Shown here: positions 54,096-62,942 of the stretch, one piece after another
Layout of the letters: each line of letters starts with the position of its first letter
Position numbering within the stretch: the first letter of the stretch is position 1
Assembly (NCBI GenBank): GCA_009926615.1
Contig: RFOM01000001.1
Span: 1 to 64,000, forward strand
DNA from: Pseudomonadota bacterium
GTDB taxonomy: Bacteria > Bdellovibrionota_B > Oligoflexia > Silvanigrellales > Silvanigrellaceae
Length of the DNA: 64,000 nucleotides
Direction: 5' to 3'
The notes under the pieces: model-generated
The model's input: the letters and a program-made list of their open reading frames with translations, nothing else
Told to the model about the DNA's origin: nothing
Database searches by the model: none
Position numbers and translations under genes: made by a program

Positions 54096-55970
54096 TCATG
54101 GATTGCCTTGAATTTTCATTCTCTGCAGATCGGGTGAGTTGCAGGATTCGATGGCAGAAATCCTGTTCGCAAGTGTCTTGCCAATCAGCTCTCTGACCGA
54201 CAAGCCGGTATCGACCGGTTCTGTTTTAATGCCGGCGCGGCTGATGAAAGACTTGGAATATGTCGTAACAGCAACCAACCACTTTTTTCCCGAATCCCCT
54301 GCCGGACTGTTGCGGCGGACTTCGACAGTACGGGGTGAAGGCCGGTCATTGGCAGTGCGTATGACGCTCCATCCGTTGCTCGCCAAAAGATAATCATGCG
54401 GACTTGATTCGTGTGCTCTCGCAAACGCAGTCAGTTCGTCTGCCGACAGTTCTGCGACATGAGCTGTGTTGTCATAGGGGATTATTTCGAAAAGTTTTCC
54501 CCACAGAAGCTGTCCCGACTGCACACCGGAACGCAGAGCTCCCGAATTCAAAAAAACGGCATCAAGCTCTGCTGCGCGATGTTCATTCCACTTTTCATCG
54601 GCAGTTTTTAAACCTTCAAGCCATGCATCGGCCAAACAGGCAGCCGCGGGTGAAAGTCCGGTCCTGTCGTGAACCAGTTCCTGTTTAAAAGTTGTTACGG
54701 GTCTGCTCATGTATTTCCCGAGCTCTGCACGCCACGGCTCAAGCACTGCATTGACCCGTGCACCATCGGCAATATTGACAACGCGGCCGGCAAAAGTCGG
54801 GGTGACTGCTTTGCCGGTCGTCCTTATTTTACTGTCCCGCCATTCCCATTCCTCAGGATGACATCCTTTCCAATTTTCGAAGTGCTCACGGCAAAGGTAA
54901 ACGGGCTTGCCCATTTCCACCGTGACTCCCTGAGGCAGCACTCGAATTTTCGTGTATGTAAGACTAAGTCCGAGTCCGCTCGTCTGAACAACCGGCACAC
55001 CGCCGATCAAATGACTTTGCGGTGAATGGGTGTGTCCTGCGACAACCAAATTCCAACGCCCGCGATCGCTGCCCGCCTCGCGCAGAAAGGTTCCGAGTTC
55101 GTCTGCAGGAGAGTTTTTGCATGCAAGATCGCCCTGCTCCGGAGGAAGTTTCATGTCGCATGAACCGCCCGCATGCGAGAGAAGGATATTGACCTGTGCT
55201 CCCTGCCTGCGCAGCGGTTCTGACTCGTTGCGGTAAACATCAGCCAGCCCCTTGAAGGACAAGTCGCGGACGTTGTCCGGAATGCTTTTGACCGGTGTTG
55301 AATCCGTCGTATAGCCGGCAATTCCGACACGCACACCGGCGACATCAAAGACAACCGAGCGTGCAAACGACGGCGCGCCCAGTTCCGCCCACGGAATTGA
55401 CTTTCCGTCGCTCTGCGCGCCGACCGAACTCGTCACATACCAAAAATTCCGCTTCGGATGAGCGAGCCAGTTTTTGATCTGATTTTGGCCGAAATCGAAC
55501 TCATGATTGCCGAATGTTGCTGCCATCAAACCCAGTGAAGAAAATGATTCTACCACTGCCAGTCCGGAAGATGCATTTGATAGAGCCGTTCCCTGATATG
55601 AATCTCCCGAATCAAGATATATCAGGCGTCCTTTGGCTTCGCGGCACATGGCTGAAAGATAAGCTGCGAGACGCGCAAAACCGCCTGCGCCGACCTCAAC
55701 CGATTCGTTTTCTGAAATCTTGAGTTTCAGCAGCCTTTCATCAGTATGACCGTGAATATCATTGGTGGTCGCAACAACGAGCGGATCTGCCGGAGTCAAA
55801 GCAGCCGTCAGAGCTTTGTATACAGATGCCGGCAAAAGACGTTCGCAGGTGCTCTGCTGCGAAGTGGTCGCAACCGCCCGCGCGAGAGACTTTTCTCCCG
55901 TATTTTTTTTGATAATGCAGGCCTGTGCTGCAAAAACACAAACCATTATTTTTGTGGACCAGTTTTCCAT
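54096..55970 (-). CDS. UshA-type 5'-nucleotidase/2',3'-cyclic phosphodiesterase lipoprotein
   Basis: 624 residues. The signal ends in AAQA-C18 (lipobox-like). The metallophosphatase domain shows VVATTNDIHGHTDE, LIYLDSGDSYQG, ATFGNHEFDFG, ILLSHAGGSCD and LVVAGHTHSPQSH, the full set of metal ligands for the two-metal site. The C-terminal nucleotide-binding domain has FLNSGALRSGVQSGQLLWGKLFEIIPYDNT and LLASNGWSVIRT. Such enzymes release phosphate and nucleoside from extracellular nucleotides and help scavenging. A few Cys in the middle (GSCD, LACKN, YLCREHFENWKGCHPEE) are additions compared with classical UshA. GGAG lies about 9 bases before the ATG. Confidence 0.87.
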   Translation of the reverse strand: MENWSTKIMVCVFAAQACIIKKNTGEKSLARAVATTSQQSTCERLLPASVYKALTAALTPADPLVVATTNDIHGHTDERLLKLKISENESVEVGAGGFARLAAYLSAMCREAKGRLIYLDSGDSYQGTALSNASSGLAVVESFSSLGLMAATFGNHEFDFGQNQIKNWLAHPKRNFWYVTSSVGAQSDGKSIPWAELGAPSFARSVVFDVAGVRVGIAGYTTDSTPVKSIPDNVRDLSFKGLADVYRNESEPLRRQGAQVNILLSHAGGSCDMKLPPEQGDLACKNSPADELGTFLREAGSDRGRWNLVVAGHTHSPQSHLIGGVPVVQTSGLGLSLTYTKIRVLPQGVTVEMGKPVYLCREHFENWKGCHPEEWEWRDSKIRTTGKAVTPTFAGRVVNIADGARVNAVLEPWRAELGKYMSRPVTTFKQELVHDRTGLSPAAACLADAWLEGLKTADEKWNEHRAAELDAVFLNSGALRSGVQSGQLLWGKLFEIIPYDNTAHVAELSADELTAFARAHESSPHDYLLASNGWSVIRTANDRPSPRTVEVRRNSPAGDSGKKWLVAVTTYSKSFISRAGIKTEPVDTGLSVRELIGKTLANRISAIESCNSPDLQRMKIQGNP

Positions 55971-56152
55971 CCGGACGGGCTCCGCAAAAGCCTGATTGTC
56001 AGAGAAAATATCAATTTATGTGAACTTTCTGAAATCGCAGGGACGGATAATAATTTGACGTTTTTCAGCGCTGATGCTGCTTTTTCCGAACTTGTCCGGA
56101 CATCAACAGTCATTGTAAAATTCGCGCATCTTCCGGTCTTGATGAGGAAATC

Positions 56153-58003
56153 ATGAAATACAACTTTGGACTCATTTTTCTGAATCTCGGCTTTGCCGCG
56201 GCTTTGATTTCGCAGGGCTGCGTTCAAAGAAAATACAACGACCGGTCTGATCTCAAGGAGGCACTCGGGCGATTCAATTCTCCGGAAAGTCTCGGATTGT
56301 CCGAAAACGCTCTCGACTGGAATTCAATTCGGAGCGAAACAAAGGGAGAACGCTCCCGAGCTTGGTCCGACACGTGGTGGCCGCATTACAGCAAAGGTCT
56401 TGCCGATCGATATATTCTCCGCAAATCGGACCGAAAGAGCAGTCACCTGACCGGACGCAGCGTGATTATTTCTCAATTTGCAGAGCAATTTTTGAAAGCC
56501 GCAGTCAGTAACGACCCCAAGGAACTCGCATTGCTTTCGCCGGCTGAAAAATATGATTTTCTGATGTCTGACAACAACATTCCCCAACCGTTGCAGGACA
56601 GACTTGCCAACTACAGCAGGAAATATTCCAATTCGACAGCAGCAGCCTCGCTGATGAGTCTGGAAGACAAACTGGAAAAACTCGGCAACTACGATGAGGG
56701 CTACAAATCCCTGAATGCGGAATACGCAAAAGAGGCCGGAGCCACGGCTGCAACTTTCAAGCCGCTGCTGGACGAAGGACGGGTTCTTGCAAATGAACTG
56801 AAGAAGCATCTTCCGCTGACCGTTCACGACTGGTCGCTCTGGCTTGATACATTCGGCTGGGCACATGACGACGAGTGGGCATGGATGGGAATTTGCAACG
56901 GCTGGTCTCCCGCCGCACTGCGCGAAGCCAAGCCCAAACAAAGCGTCATGGCCGTGCGCGGAAATAAAAAAGTCATTCTCACGGAAGGCGACATTCGCGG
57001 TCTTTTGAGCTGGGTCTGGGGATGGCAATTCCCGAACCAGACACTCGGTGCGGGTGTGCGATGCGATGCTGCGGAATCAAGAACACTGGTCAAAAACAAG
57101 CGGATCATCGACGGCCGCCTGTGCGAGGGTAAAGGTTCCCGCCCCGGCCGATGTGTTTCGGCCAACACGATTTTCATTCACAAGGACGACCCTTTTTCCG
57201 GAGTCCCCGGCCGGACTGTCAGCTTCGGGTTTGATCCTGAAAAAGACCGGACACACGAGGCCGTGCTCACAAAGCAGCTTGGAAATGCATATTATGAAGC
57301 TGAGGTTAAGGATCTGAGCAGCGGCCTGAAAAAGACCTTGCTGATTCAGTTGACTCAATCATGCCGCGACATGAACGCAGGACTTTTCCACGCAGCCCTC
57401 GTCGATCTTATCGGCCGGCGCAAAACCGGATTTGTCGTCGATGCGGATCGCTATACGCAGGTCTGGAACCAGCCTGTGTTCGCATACGAAATGACCTACC
57501 TTCCGATTACGCGCGTCAACGGTACCGTCGAAAAGGCCGGCGTACCGGTACCGGTCGAAGAAGTGAAAGACGATCCTTACGCACAATTCCGTGCCGACCG
57601 GACGAATTCGATTGTTCAGGTCAGAACCAAAGTAATTTACGCAGCAGAGAAGGGACCGCTGGCGGTTTACAATCCGGACGGAAGCGATGAAATTACCGAA
57701 GAAATGCTTGTCGACTACACATTGGAGATCGGCAAAAACGGCAAAATCACAGGCGGCGAGTGGGGCCTTTTGCCTTCCACAACCGGAGTCCGCCCGCTGC
57801 GCGCCAGCAATTCAAGTGCTCCGGTCGCTCCGGACTTTATCTGGAATTATCCCGACAATGCGACCGCAGAGGGTCCTCTGGTTGATTACAAAATAATCAA
57901 AAAAATCCATAAATGTTCGCTGAGTGCGTCCCAGACAGGCCTTTTTGATTTAAGTCCGTACGTGCCGCAGCCATTGTCCTATTTTGAGTGTGTTCTTGAT
58001 TAA
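56153..58003 (+). CDS. Lipoprotein, possible transglutaminase-elicitor-like (papain-fold) enzyme
   Basis: 616 residues. GAGGAAATC precedes the ATG and the lipobox is SQG-C23. After a helical N-terminal region with DTWWPHYSKGLADRYI comes a block with WAWMGICNGWSPAAL (C248), FHAALVDLIG (H413) and FVVDADRYTQVWNQPVFAYE (D430). The Cys-His-Asp order and the GICNGW...W motifs recall the transglutaminase-elicitor family (bacterial and oomycete protein cross-linkers); I make this match from memory and it is tentative. A late domain (YTLEIGKNGKITGGEW) has a beta-sheet pattern. It heads a rightward cluster of envelope proteins. Confidence 0.65.
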   Translation: MKYNFGLIFLNLGFAAALISQGCVQRKYNDRSDLKEALGRFNSPESLGLSENALDWNSIRSETKGERSRAWSDTWWPHYSKGLADRYILRKSDRKSSHLTGRSVIISQFAEQFLKAAVSNDPKELALLSPAEKYDFLMSDNNIPQPLQDRLANYSRKYSNSTAAASLMSLEDKLEKLGNYDEGYKSLNAEYAKEAGATAATFKPLLDEGRVLANELKKHLPLTVHDWSLWLDTFGWAHDDEWAWMGICNGWSPAALREAKPKQSVMAVRGNKKVILTEGDIRGLLSWVWGWQFPNQTLGAGVRCDAAESRTLVKNKRIIDGRLCEGKGSRPGRCVSANTIFIHKDDPFSGVPGRTVSFGFDPEKDRTHEAVLTKQLGNAYYEAEVKDLSSGLKKTLLIQLTQSCRDMNAGLFHAALVDLIGRRKTGFVVDADRYTQVWNQPVFAYEMTYLPITRVNGTVEKAGVPVPVEEVKDDPYAQFRADRTNSIVQVRTKVIYAAEKGPLAVYNPDGSDEITEEMLVDYTLEIGKNGKITGGEWGLLPSTTGVRPLRASNSSAPVAPDFIWNYPDNATAEGPLVDYKIIKKIHKCSLSASQTGLFDLSPYVPQPLSYFECVLD

Positions 58004-58094
58004 AAACAATTATTCCTGATTGTTGCCCGAACACTTCCCCTGCCCCTCAACTCCATGTATACCCGCGCAAAACAAGGCAAGGGCGGAGGACAGG

Positions 58095-58886
58095 GTGGCA
58101 GTCAAAGTCACTTTCGAAAACCATTTATCGGCCAGAGTCGTAGAAATTCAATTCGACGGCGGGCTGAAAATCACGGAGACCAAAGACCTCGCGGACCTCA
58201 AAGCCGCGTGGACTGAAAATCTCAAAAAATGGCACTCTCCTTATACATGCCTCTTCGATTGCAGAAATCTTCAGGTCGATGAGCACGTGCGCAAAGATTT
58301 TGAACGCCTGATCGGGTTCTTCAAAAACTTTTTCATGAAAAATATAATCGGATTCGCTGATTCGGGAGCGCTTCCGGATTGGTGTCCGTTTGAAGTCATC
58401 GAAGGTTACGACGCTGCTGTCGCCCGCACCGGACTGGCACGCGGCGCAGGTCTGACACGCAATCTGGACGATTTGCGCAGCCGCATCCAGATCGACAACG
58501 ATTTCAACGCACATGTCATGGAGGTCAGCTTTCTTGCCGACACTGAACTCAATTCGGCTGCGGACATCCAGACGCTGAAATCAAAAATCCACAACATTCT
58601 TAAAATGTGGCATTCGCCCTACAGTGTTCTTTTCAACTGCTCCAATCTGAATTTCTCGGCCGAAGCGGCTCAGGAATTCATCCGTCTGGAAAAGTTTCTC
58701 AAGTCATTCTTTTGCAAGAAAATTATTGGCTATGCCCCGCGCGGTGAAAAATCATCATATCCTTTCGTAACGTTCCGTTCGAGACATCTCGCTGCTGCAG
58801 ACCTCGAACACAGCGGGATTCAATCCGGTGCACAGGCAAACTGTTCAACCCGAAAATCTCCGGCATCGGGAGGCAACGGCAAATGA
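58095..58886 (+). CDS. Hypothetical protein made of two copies of one domain
   Basis: 263 residues starting at GTG 58095, fixed by GGAGGA five bases upstream; the frame is open to 58020 but that part has no ribosome site. The first copy (about 3-105) has VKVTFENHLSARVVEIQFDG...KKWHSPYTCLFDCRNLQVDE...FFKNFFMKNIIGFA. The second (about 130-225) has SRIQIDNDFNAHVMEVSFLA...KMWHSPYSVLFNCSNLNFS...FLKSFFCKKIIGYA. Each alternates strands and helices as in STAS-like folds, but no family is assigned. There is no signal peptide, so it should be cytoplasmic. Its stop overlaps the ATG of the YiiX-like lipoprotein (ATGA). Confidence 0.75.
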   Translation: MAVKVTFENHLSARVVEIQFDGGLKITETKDLADLKAAWTENLKKWHSPYTCLFDCRNLQVDEHVRKDFERLIGFFKNFFMKNIIGFADSGALPDWCPFEVIEGYDAAVARTGLARGAGLTRNLDDLRSRIQIDNDFNAHVMEVSFLADTELNSAADIQTLKSKIHNILKMWHSPYSVLFNCSNLNFSAEAAQEFIRLEKFLKSFFCKKIIGYAPRGEKSSYPFVTFRSRHLAAADLEHSGIQSGAQANCSTRKSPASGGNGK

Positions 58887-60841
58887 CCATGCTCCGCAAC
58901 AATTTGGTTTTTGACCTGAAAAAATATTCGCAGAAGTTATTATTGGCCGTGCTGACTTCGGTGAGCGTATTCGGCTGCGTTCCGCAACCGGCGGATTCGC
59001 ATCACAGTCATATTTCAAACCGCCGGATTCCGGAAACAAAGACTCAAAAACTCCTGCGCGAACTCAATCGCTTCGCCGGCGACTCATCCGCGGCAGCCGA
59101 CAGCAATCTGCCGCAACTGCAGGACCGTATGGACAAGTTCATTCACGAACTCGACGGTCTGGCCCTGCAGGAAAATCTCGATCTCGCCGAAGAAATTTTG
59201 AAGAAAATGAGTGAGGCTTATTCAGCTGCGCTGATCAACGCAAAAGCGCATCCTCACGAAGAATACAAGGAGATTTGGCTGCACTGGTCGGAACGCCTGT
59301 TGCTGACCCGAAGCAGCCTTCAGCATTTCTTTTCGGAGCTTCAGCTCAATATTTTTGAAAAACTGCTCGATACCCGAACGGTCGCGGATGCACTGGCGCA
59401 CGTTCCTGCGCTGCGATCGGTGCTTCATCCGGAACACGAGGCAAGGCTCATTTCAATTTATCGGGCACATTCCGGAATCTCGGATGCCGCCCCCGCAATT
59501 CTGAATTTGATTGCCGAATCCGGCGGGCCGCTGGCACGACTCTTCATATTCCAAAGATTCAAAGCGTCTCCAAGCCTTGAATTCGCAGAGGCTATGGCAA
59601 AGGCGGGACTCCCCAGAACGACCGATTTGCTGGGCGACAACTCACTGACCGGCAACGGTCCGTTTTATCAGTTACCCCGTCAGGAGTTCACCGGCCTTGG
59701 GCGGGTCATGGACTCCGTTCGCGACTTTCCCGACCGCTGGGAAGAAATGAAGACCTACCTTGAGAGCCTCAAAACAATTCCTGATCGTCTGCGCAAGGCG
59801 CGTGAATTTTGGATTGAAATGCATTCGGCTGTAGAGACTGCTTTGGACAAACTCGAAGTTTCCGAAGAAAAACGCACCGAGCTGAAAAGCCTCATCCTTC
59901 AAAGCTACAAATCGGACAGGCCGCCCGAGGCTTTGACCTACCGGCGCGACGGTATTGAATTCAGGGAAGGCGATATTGTTCTGGTTCAGGCAGGTGAAAC
60001 AGGCGGCTTATGGGAAACATTCACTCACGCCGGTTCACTGCTGTCACATCTTATGATGGTCACGTTCGATGAAAACGGTCTCCCCTATTCCATCGAAATT
60101 AATTTCGGCCAAATCCTTCTTTCGCCTCTGGATCTCAAAGCTGAACGATTTGTGGTCGTCAGAGCAAAAAACAATACCGAACTTTTCAGACAGCGGATCC
60201 ATGCCGCGTTCAACAGACTTCTTCAAAAAAGCATCACCTATGACTTCCAGTTCGATTCCGACGAACACAGCAAACTGTATTGCGCCGAATTGGCAGCAGC
60301 GGTGCTGCAGGAAGCAGAGGCAGGGTTTCAGCCTTTTGCATTTTCGCCGAAATCCGCGGCTGCTGCCGAACTACTCAGAAAAAGCGGAATCCGTTCAACC
60401 AGCTTTTTTGCTCAGGGAAGTTATCTTGCAAGCACGCATTTCGACTTCGTCGGCGAACGCATATACGCAGATCCTTCTGCACTTATCCGCGGCCAGATGA
60501 TTCTCGCCGAATTTAAAAAACACGTCGGAAATTCATACGCAGTAAGAGCATGGCATCATCCCGATTCTCCCACCGTATTCGGATTGTCCGTCATGGCGCA
60601 GACTCTCGGTGCAGAACTCAAACGCGGGCTTGGTCCTCAACCGTTTCTCTATACGGTCATGATTCTGGACAGACTTGTGCGGGCGGTTGATGACGATGCC
60701 CGCAAAGCGTCTTTTTCTTTTCAGTCCGGCCGACCGCGGACGACGTCACGCATAATCCAATTCAAGGGGGCTATTTCCGACGCTCTCAAAAGTTCCGTTC
60801 CACAGCATCTTTCATCAGTCTTTCCTCATTCAAAAGACTGA
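58883..60841 (+). CDS. Lipoprotein with YiiX-like permuted papain-fold hydrolase domain
   Basis: 652 residues with the lipobox SVFG-C32. Residues about 50-340 are helical and may form a coiled arm (many Leu/Glu heptad-like stretches). The C-terminal half fits the YiiX/YebB (C92) permuted NlpC/P60 family: FREGDIVLVQ (about 364-373) and FTHAG with H382 come first, and the nucleophile region YDFQFDSDEHSKLYCAELAAAVLQEA with C467 comes after. Such proteins are amidases or thiol hydrolases acting on peptidoglycan or lipids. It is translationally coupled to the two-domain cytoplasmic protein before it. Confidence 0.78.
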   Translation: MTMLRNNLVFDLKKYSQKLLLAVLTSVSVFGCVPQPADSHHSHISNRRIPETKTQKLLRELNRFAGDSSAAADSNLPQLQDRMDKFIHELDGLALQENLDLAEEILKKMSEAYSAALINAKAHPHEEYKEIWLHWSERLLLTRSSLQHFFSELQLNIFEKLLDTRTVADALAHVPALRSVLHPEHEARLISIYRAHSGISDAAPAILNLIAESGGPLARLFIFQRFKASPSLEFAEAMAKAGLPRTTDLLGDNSLTGNGPFYQLPRQEFTGLGRVMDSVRDFPDRWEEMKTYLESLKTIPDRLRKAREFWIEMHSAVETALDKLEVSEEKRTELKSLILQSYKSDRPPEALTYRRDGIEFREGDIVLVQAGETGGLWETFTHAGSLLSHLMMVTFDENGLPYSIEINFGQILLSPLDLKAERFVVVRAKNNTELFRQRIHAAFNRLLQKSITYDFQFDSDEHSKLYCAELAAAVLQEAEAGFQPFAFSPKSAAAAELLRKSGIRSTSFFAQGSYLASTHFDFVGERIYADPSALIRGQMILAEFKKHVGNSYAVRAWHHPDSPTVFGLSVMAQTLGAELKRGLGPQPFLYTVMILDRLVRAVDDDARKASFSFQSGRPRTTSRIIQFKGAISDALKSSVPQHLSSVFPHSKD

Positions 60842-61020
60842 ATCCGGACTCCCGTACAGGCGACAAATTGCCCAGTGTCGGGGACGAATGACACAGGCTG
60901 CAGAACTTCGGCCAAAGTTTCAGAGCCGACCTCCGAAACACAGCATGACCCTTCGGCTCTTAGAGGTGTTGGGTTGCGTAGCGCAAGGAAGCGCAACGTC
61001 TATGCCATGGAGGGCCCTCT
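60842..61020 (+). other. Structured leader upstream of a small gene
   Basis: 179 bases without a gene. AGAGCCGA (60922-60929) and TCGGCTCT (60953-60960) are a perfect 8-bp inverted repeat with a 23-base loop. Further down, GTTGCG and CGCAAC (about 60972-60998) form another. No T-run follows. This could be a cis-regulatory leader of the gene at 61021; no known riboswitch was recognised. Confidence 0.35.
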
Positions 61021-61350
61021 ATGCCTGATTTTTTCCTCAGCCAGAAGCTGAAGAAACTCTGTGAGTCGCCATGTACTCTGCTTTGGCTCGAAGGGTCGAA
61101 GCATGACAGGGTGCTCTCGGTCCGTCTGCAGGATCGACGTCTCATTTTGAAACTTTCAGATCAGACGAGCCGCGTCGTTGCCTTCGACAAATACTCGGTC
61201 ACCTCTGTGGGTCTTCAATTTTGGTCAAACGGCCGACCGGGTGTACTTTACCGTTGGGAACAGGTTCCGCGCGAATTAACCGACGGCAAGCAGTCCACCG
61301 CTTTGAGAATAACGGACAACAAAGACGATCCGCCGCCATCGGCCGCCTGA
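61021..61350 (+). CDS. Hypothetical small protein
   Basis: 109 residues starting MPDFFLSQKLKKLC, with GGAGGG seven bases before the ATG. The middle (CTLLWLEGSKHDRVLSVRLQ...LILKLSDQTSRVVAFDKYSVTSVGL) reads as a small beta barrel. It is basic, with no signal peptide and an acidic, Pro-rich tail. Not recognised. It ends five bases from the convergent lipoprotein gene. Confidence 0.68.
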   Translation: MPDFFLSQKLKKLCESPCTLLWLEGSKHDRVLSVRLQDRRLILKLSDQTSRVVAFDKYSVTSVGLQFWSNGRPGVLYRWEQVPRELTDGKQSTALRITDNKDDPPPSAA

Positions 61351-61355
61351 GCCGG

Positions 61356-62846
61356 TCAGCGATCGTCAATCTGACAGCCTACGAGATCACGATAGTATTT
61401 ATCGACGTCGAGCGCGTAACGATCACGGGTCTTCGATTTGCCGGCATAAGTATAGGCCAAAGAGTACAGGTCTACGGCACCCTCTTTGGTCTTTTCGGCA
61501 ATCTCCCTCAGACTGTATTCCAGATTCGTCAGAATATTATGTGCCAGACCTCTCCAGACTGTATCCTGTGCCGCAATTTTCCTGCCGGCGGCAGTTGCCG
61601 GCTCTTTAACTTTGGCAAAACCTATTCCCGCGCACTTGCCCCTCCAGCATCGGTCCGGCCACAAACCAAGACGCGATTCTTTCATGACAAATGCCATGTG
61701 TGCCTCAACGGGTCTGACACGCCCCAATGCCCACGCACGAAAGACCTGAGCGGATGCGCTTTCGCTGTCGAGAATGACCTTTTGGAAACATCTTTTCAAA
61801 AAACGTGCACGACCGCACACATCCATGTTGTGGAATTCGCGGCTCCCCGAAAGGGCATCATTTTCAATGCGATCCAACTGATAATTCAACGGCAGGCGCA
61901 ACGAGGAAAATTTCGGGTTTAAAGTTGAAAAATCGGCCGTTCCGGGAAGTTCCTGCCACGAGTAAATGCAATAGGTCGGTCCCTTGACGAATACCTGCTG
62001 TTGTTCCTGAGCTCGCGCCGCCTCTGGGGAAGAATCTCCCTGCCCCCGCGTTGCAGCCTCGTCAACCGGCACCACGATCAGCTGCCTGCTGTCTTTTTTT
62101 TCTGTCTTATCGTCAGCGGCAGGCTGTTTTTTTTCGTCTTTCAAGTCCGGAACTGACGCGTCCTGAGAGCGTTCCGCAGAAGTCTCACGGGCACCGTTTC
62201 CGGATTCCTTTTGCTGTGCTGACGGAGTCTGCGGACGGGCGGGAGATGCGACTTGTGAATCCGAAGGTGTCTCGTCAACAATGTAAATTTTTCGTTTTTC
62301 CGGTTCGAGGGCAATCCTGTTAAAAAGTTCAACAGGCCACGCAAGACTGTCGCAGGGCGACGCATCCGACTGAGCAAGCTTCGTACGGCAATCGACAACC
62401 TGCTGAAGTGTAAAAGGGCCGTAAACCAAACCCGATGAACCGCACGTTCCTCCGCTCATCGGGGTTGTTCCTGAAGGACACCCACCGCTGTACGAGGAAA
62501 CCAGTTTCATGAATATCTCAGCCGGCCAATCCTGCTGCTGGACACAGGTTCCCGCCTGCGCGGGAAAAGTCGAGCGGCAGACTTCCTGAAGTTCAGCCGG
62601 AAAGGGACCCAAAACAAATCCTCCGGTCGTCACACACCGGCGGGGATTTCTGAAAAAACTTGAACCTTCAGGGCAAACGGCGGGTTGGTCGGGTGCAGCC
62701 GGAATTTCCGCTGTTTTGGGTTTAGCGGTCTCTTCGGGTTTAGCGGATTTTCCCGCACTTTTGCTGACACACGCCGAAATGCTCAACAGTGCACTCATGC
62801 AACTGACTGAATTGAGAATTGTCAAAGCAAGTGCAGGACGGTTCAC
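61356..62846 (-). CDS. Lipoprotein with two Cys-rich repeats and a lysozyme/lytic-transglycosylase-like C-terminus
   Basis: 496 residues from GTG 62846, chosen because GGAG lies 8 bases upstream and it gives a lipoprotein signal (LLSISA-C26). Residues about 58-175 contain two copies of the CP...C...GPF...C...C...W...F module also present in the NlpC/P60-like lipoprotein at 20689. Residues about 180-310 are a Lys/Glu/Ser/Gln-rich, disordered linker. The C-terminal 110 residues carry AHMAFVMKESRLGLW (candidate catalytic E390), CWRGKCAGIGFAKV and an all-helical end with YSLAYTYAGK, similar in layout to goose-type/SLT transglycosylases. The enzyme class is a pattern-based guess. An open extension to 62936 is rejected. 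Confidence 0.72.
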   Translation of the reverse strand: MNRPALALTILNSVSCMSALLSISACVSKSAGKSAKPEETAKPKTAEIPAAPDQPAVCPEGSSFFRNPRRCVTTGGFVLGPFPAELQEVCRSTFPAQAGTCVQQQDWPAEIFMKLVSSYSGGCPSGTTPMSGGTCGSSGLVYGPFTLQQVVDCRTKLAQSDASPCDSLAWPVELFNRIALEPEKRKIYIVDETPSDSQVASPARPQTPSAQQKESGNGARETSAERSQDASVPDLKDEKKQPAADDKTEKKDSRQLIVVPVDEAATRGQGDSSPEAARAQEQQQVFVKGPTYCIYSWQELPGTADFSTLNPKFSSLRLPLNYQLDRIENDALSGSREFHNMDVCGRARFLKRCFQKVILDSESASAQVFRAWALGRVRPVEAHMAFVMKESRLGLWPDRCWRGKCAGIGFAKVKEPATAAGRKIAAQDTVWRGLAHNILTNLEYSLREIAEKTKEGAVDLYSLAYTYAGKSKTRDRYALDVDKYYRDLVGCQIDDR

Positions 62847-62942
62847 CGCAGAACTCCAATCACCCAAAACAAGAGAGCACATACTCCAAAGTCTACTCTT
62901 GCAGTGCATGACCTCAAAACAGACCGGAGGTGTCAAAATAAT

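Noticed and set aside
60922..60960. c-di-GMP-type riboswitch before the gene at 61021
   Set aside because: Only the inverted repeat is present; I could not find the conserved core or tetraloop-receptor features of known classes.
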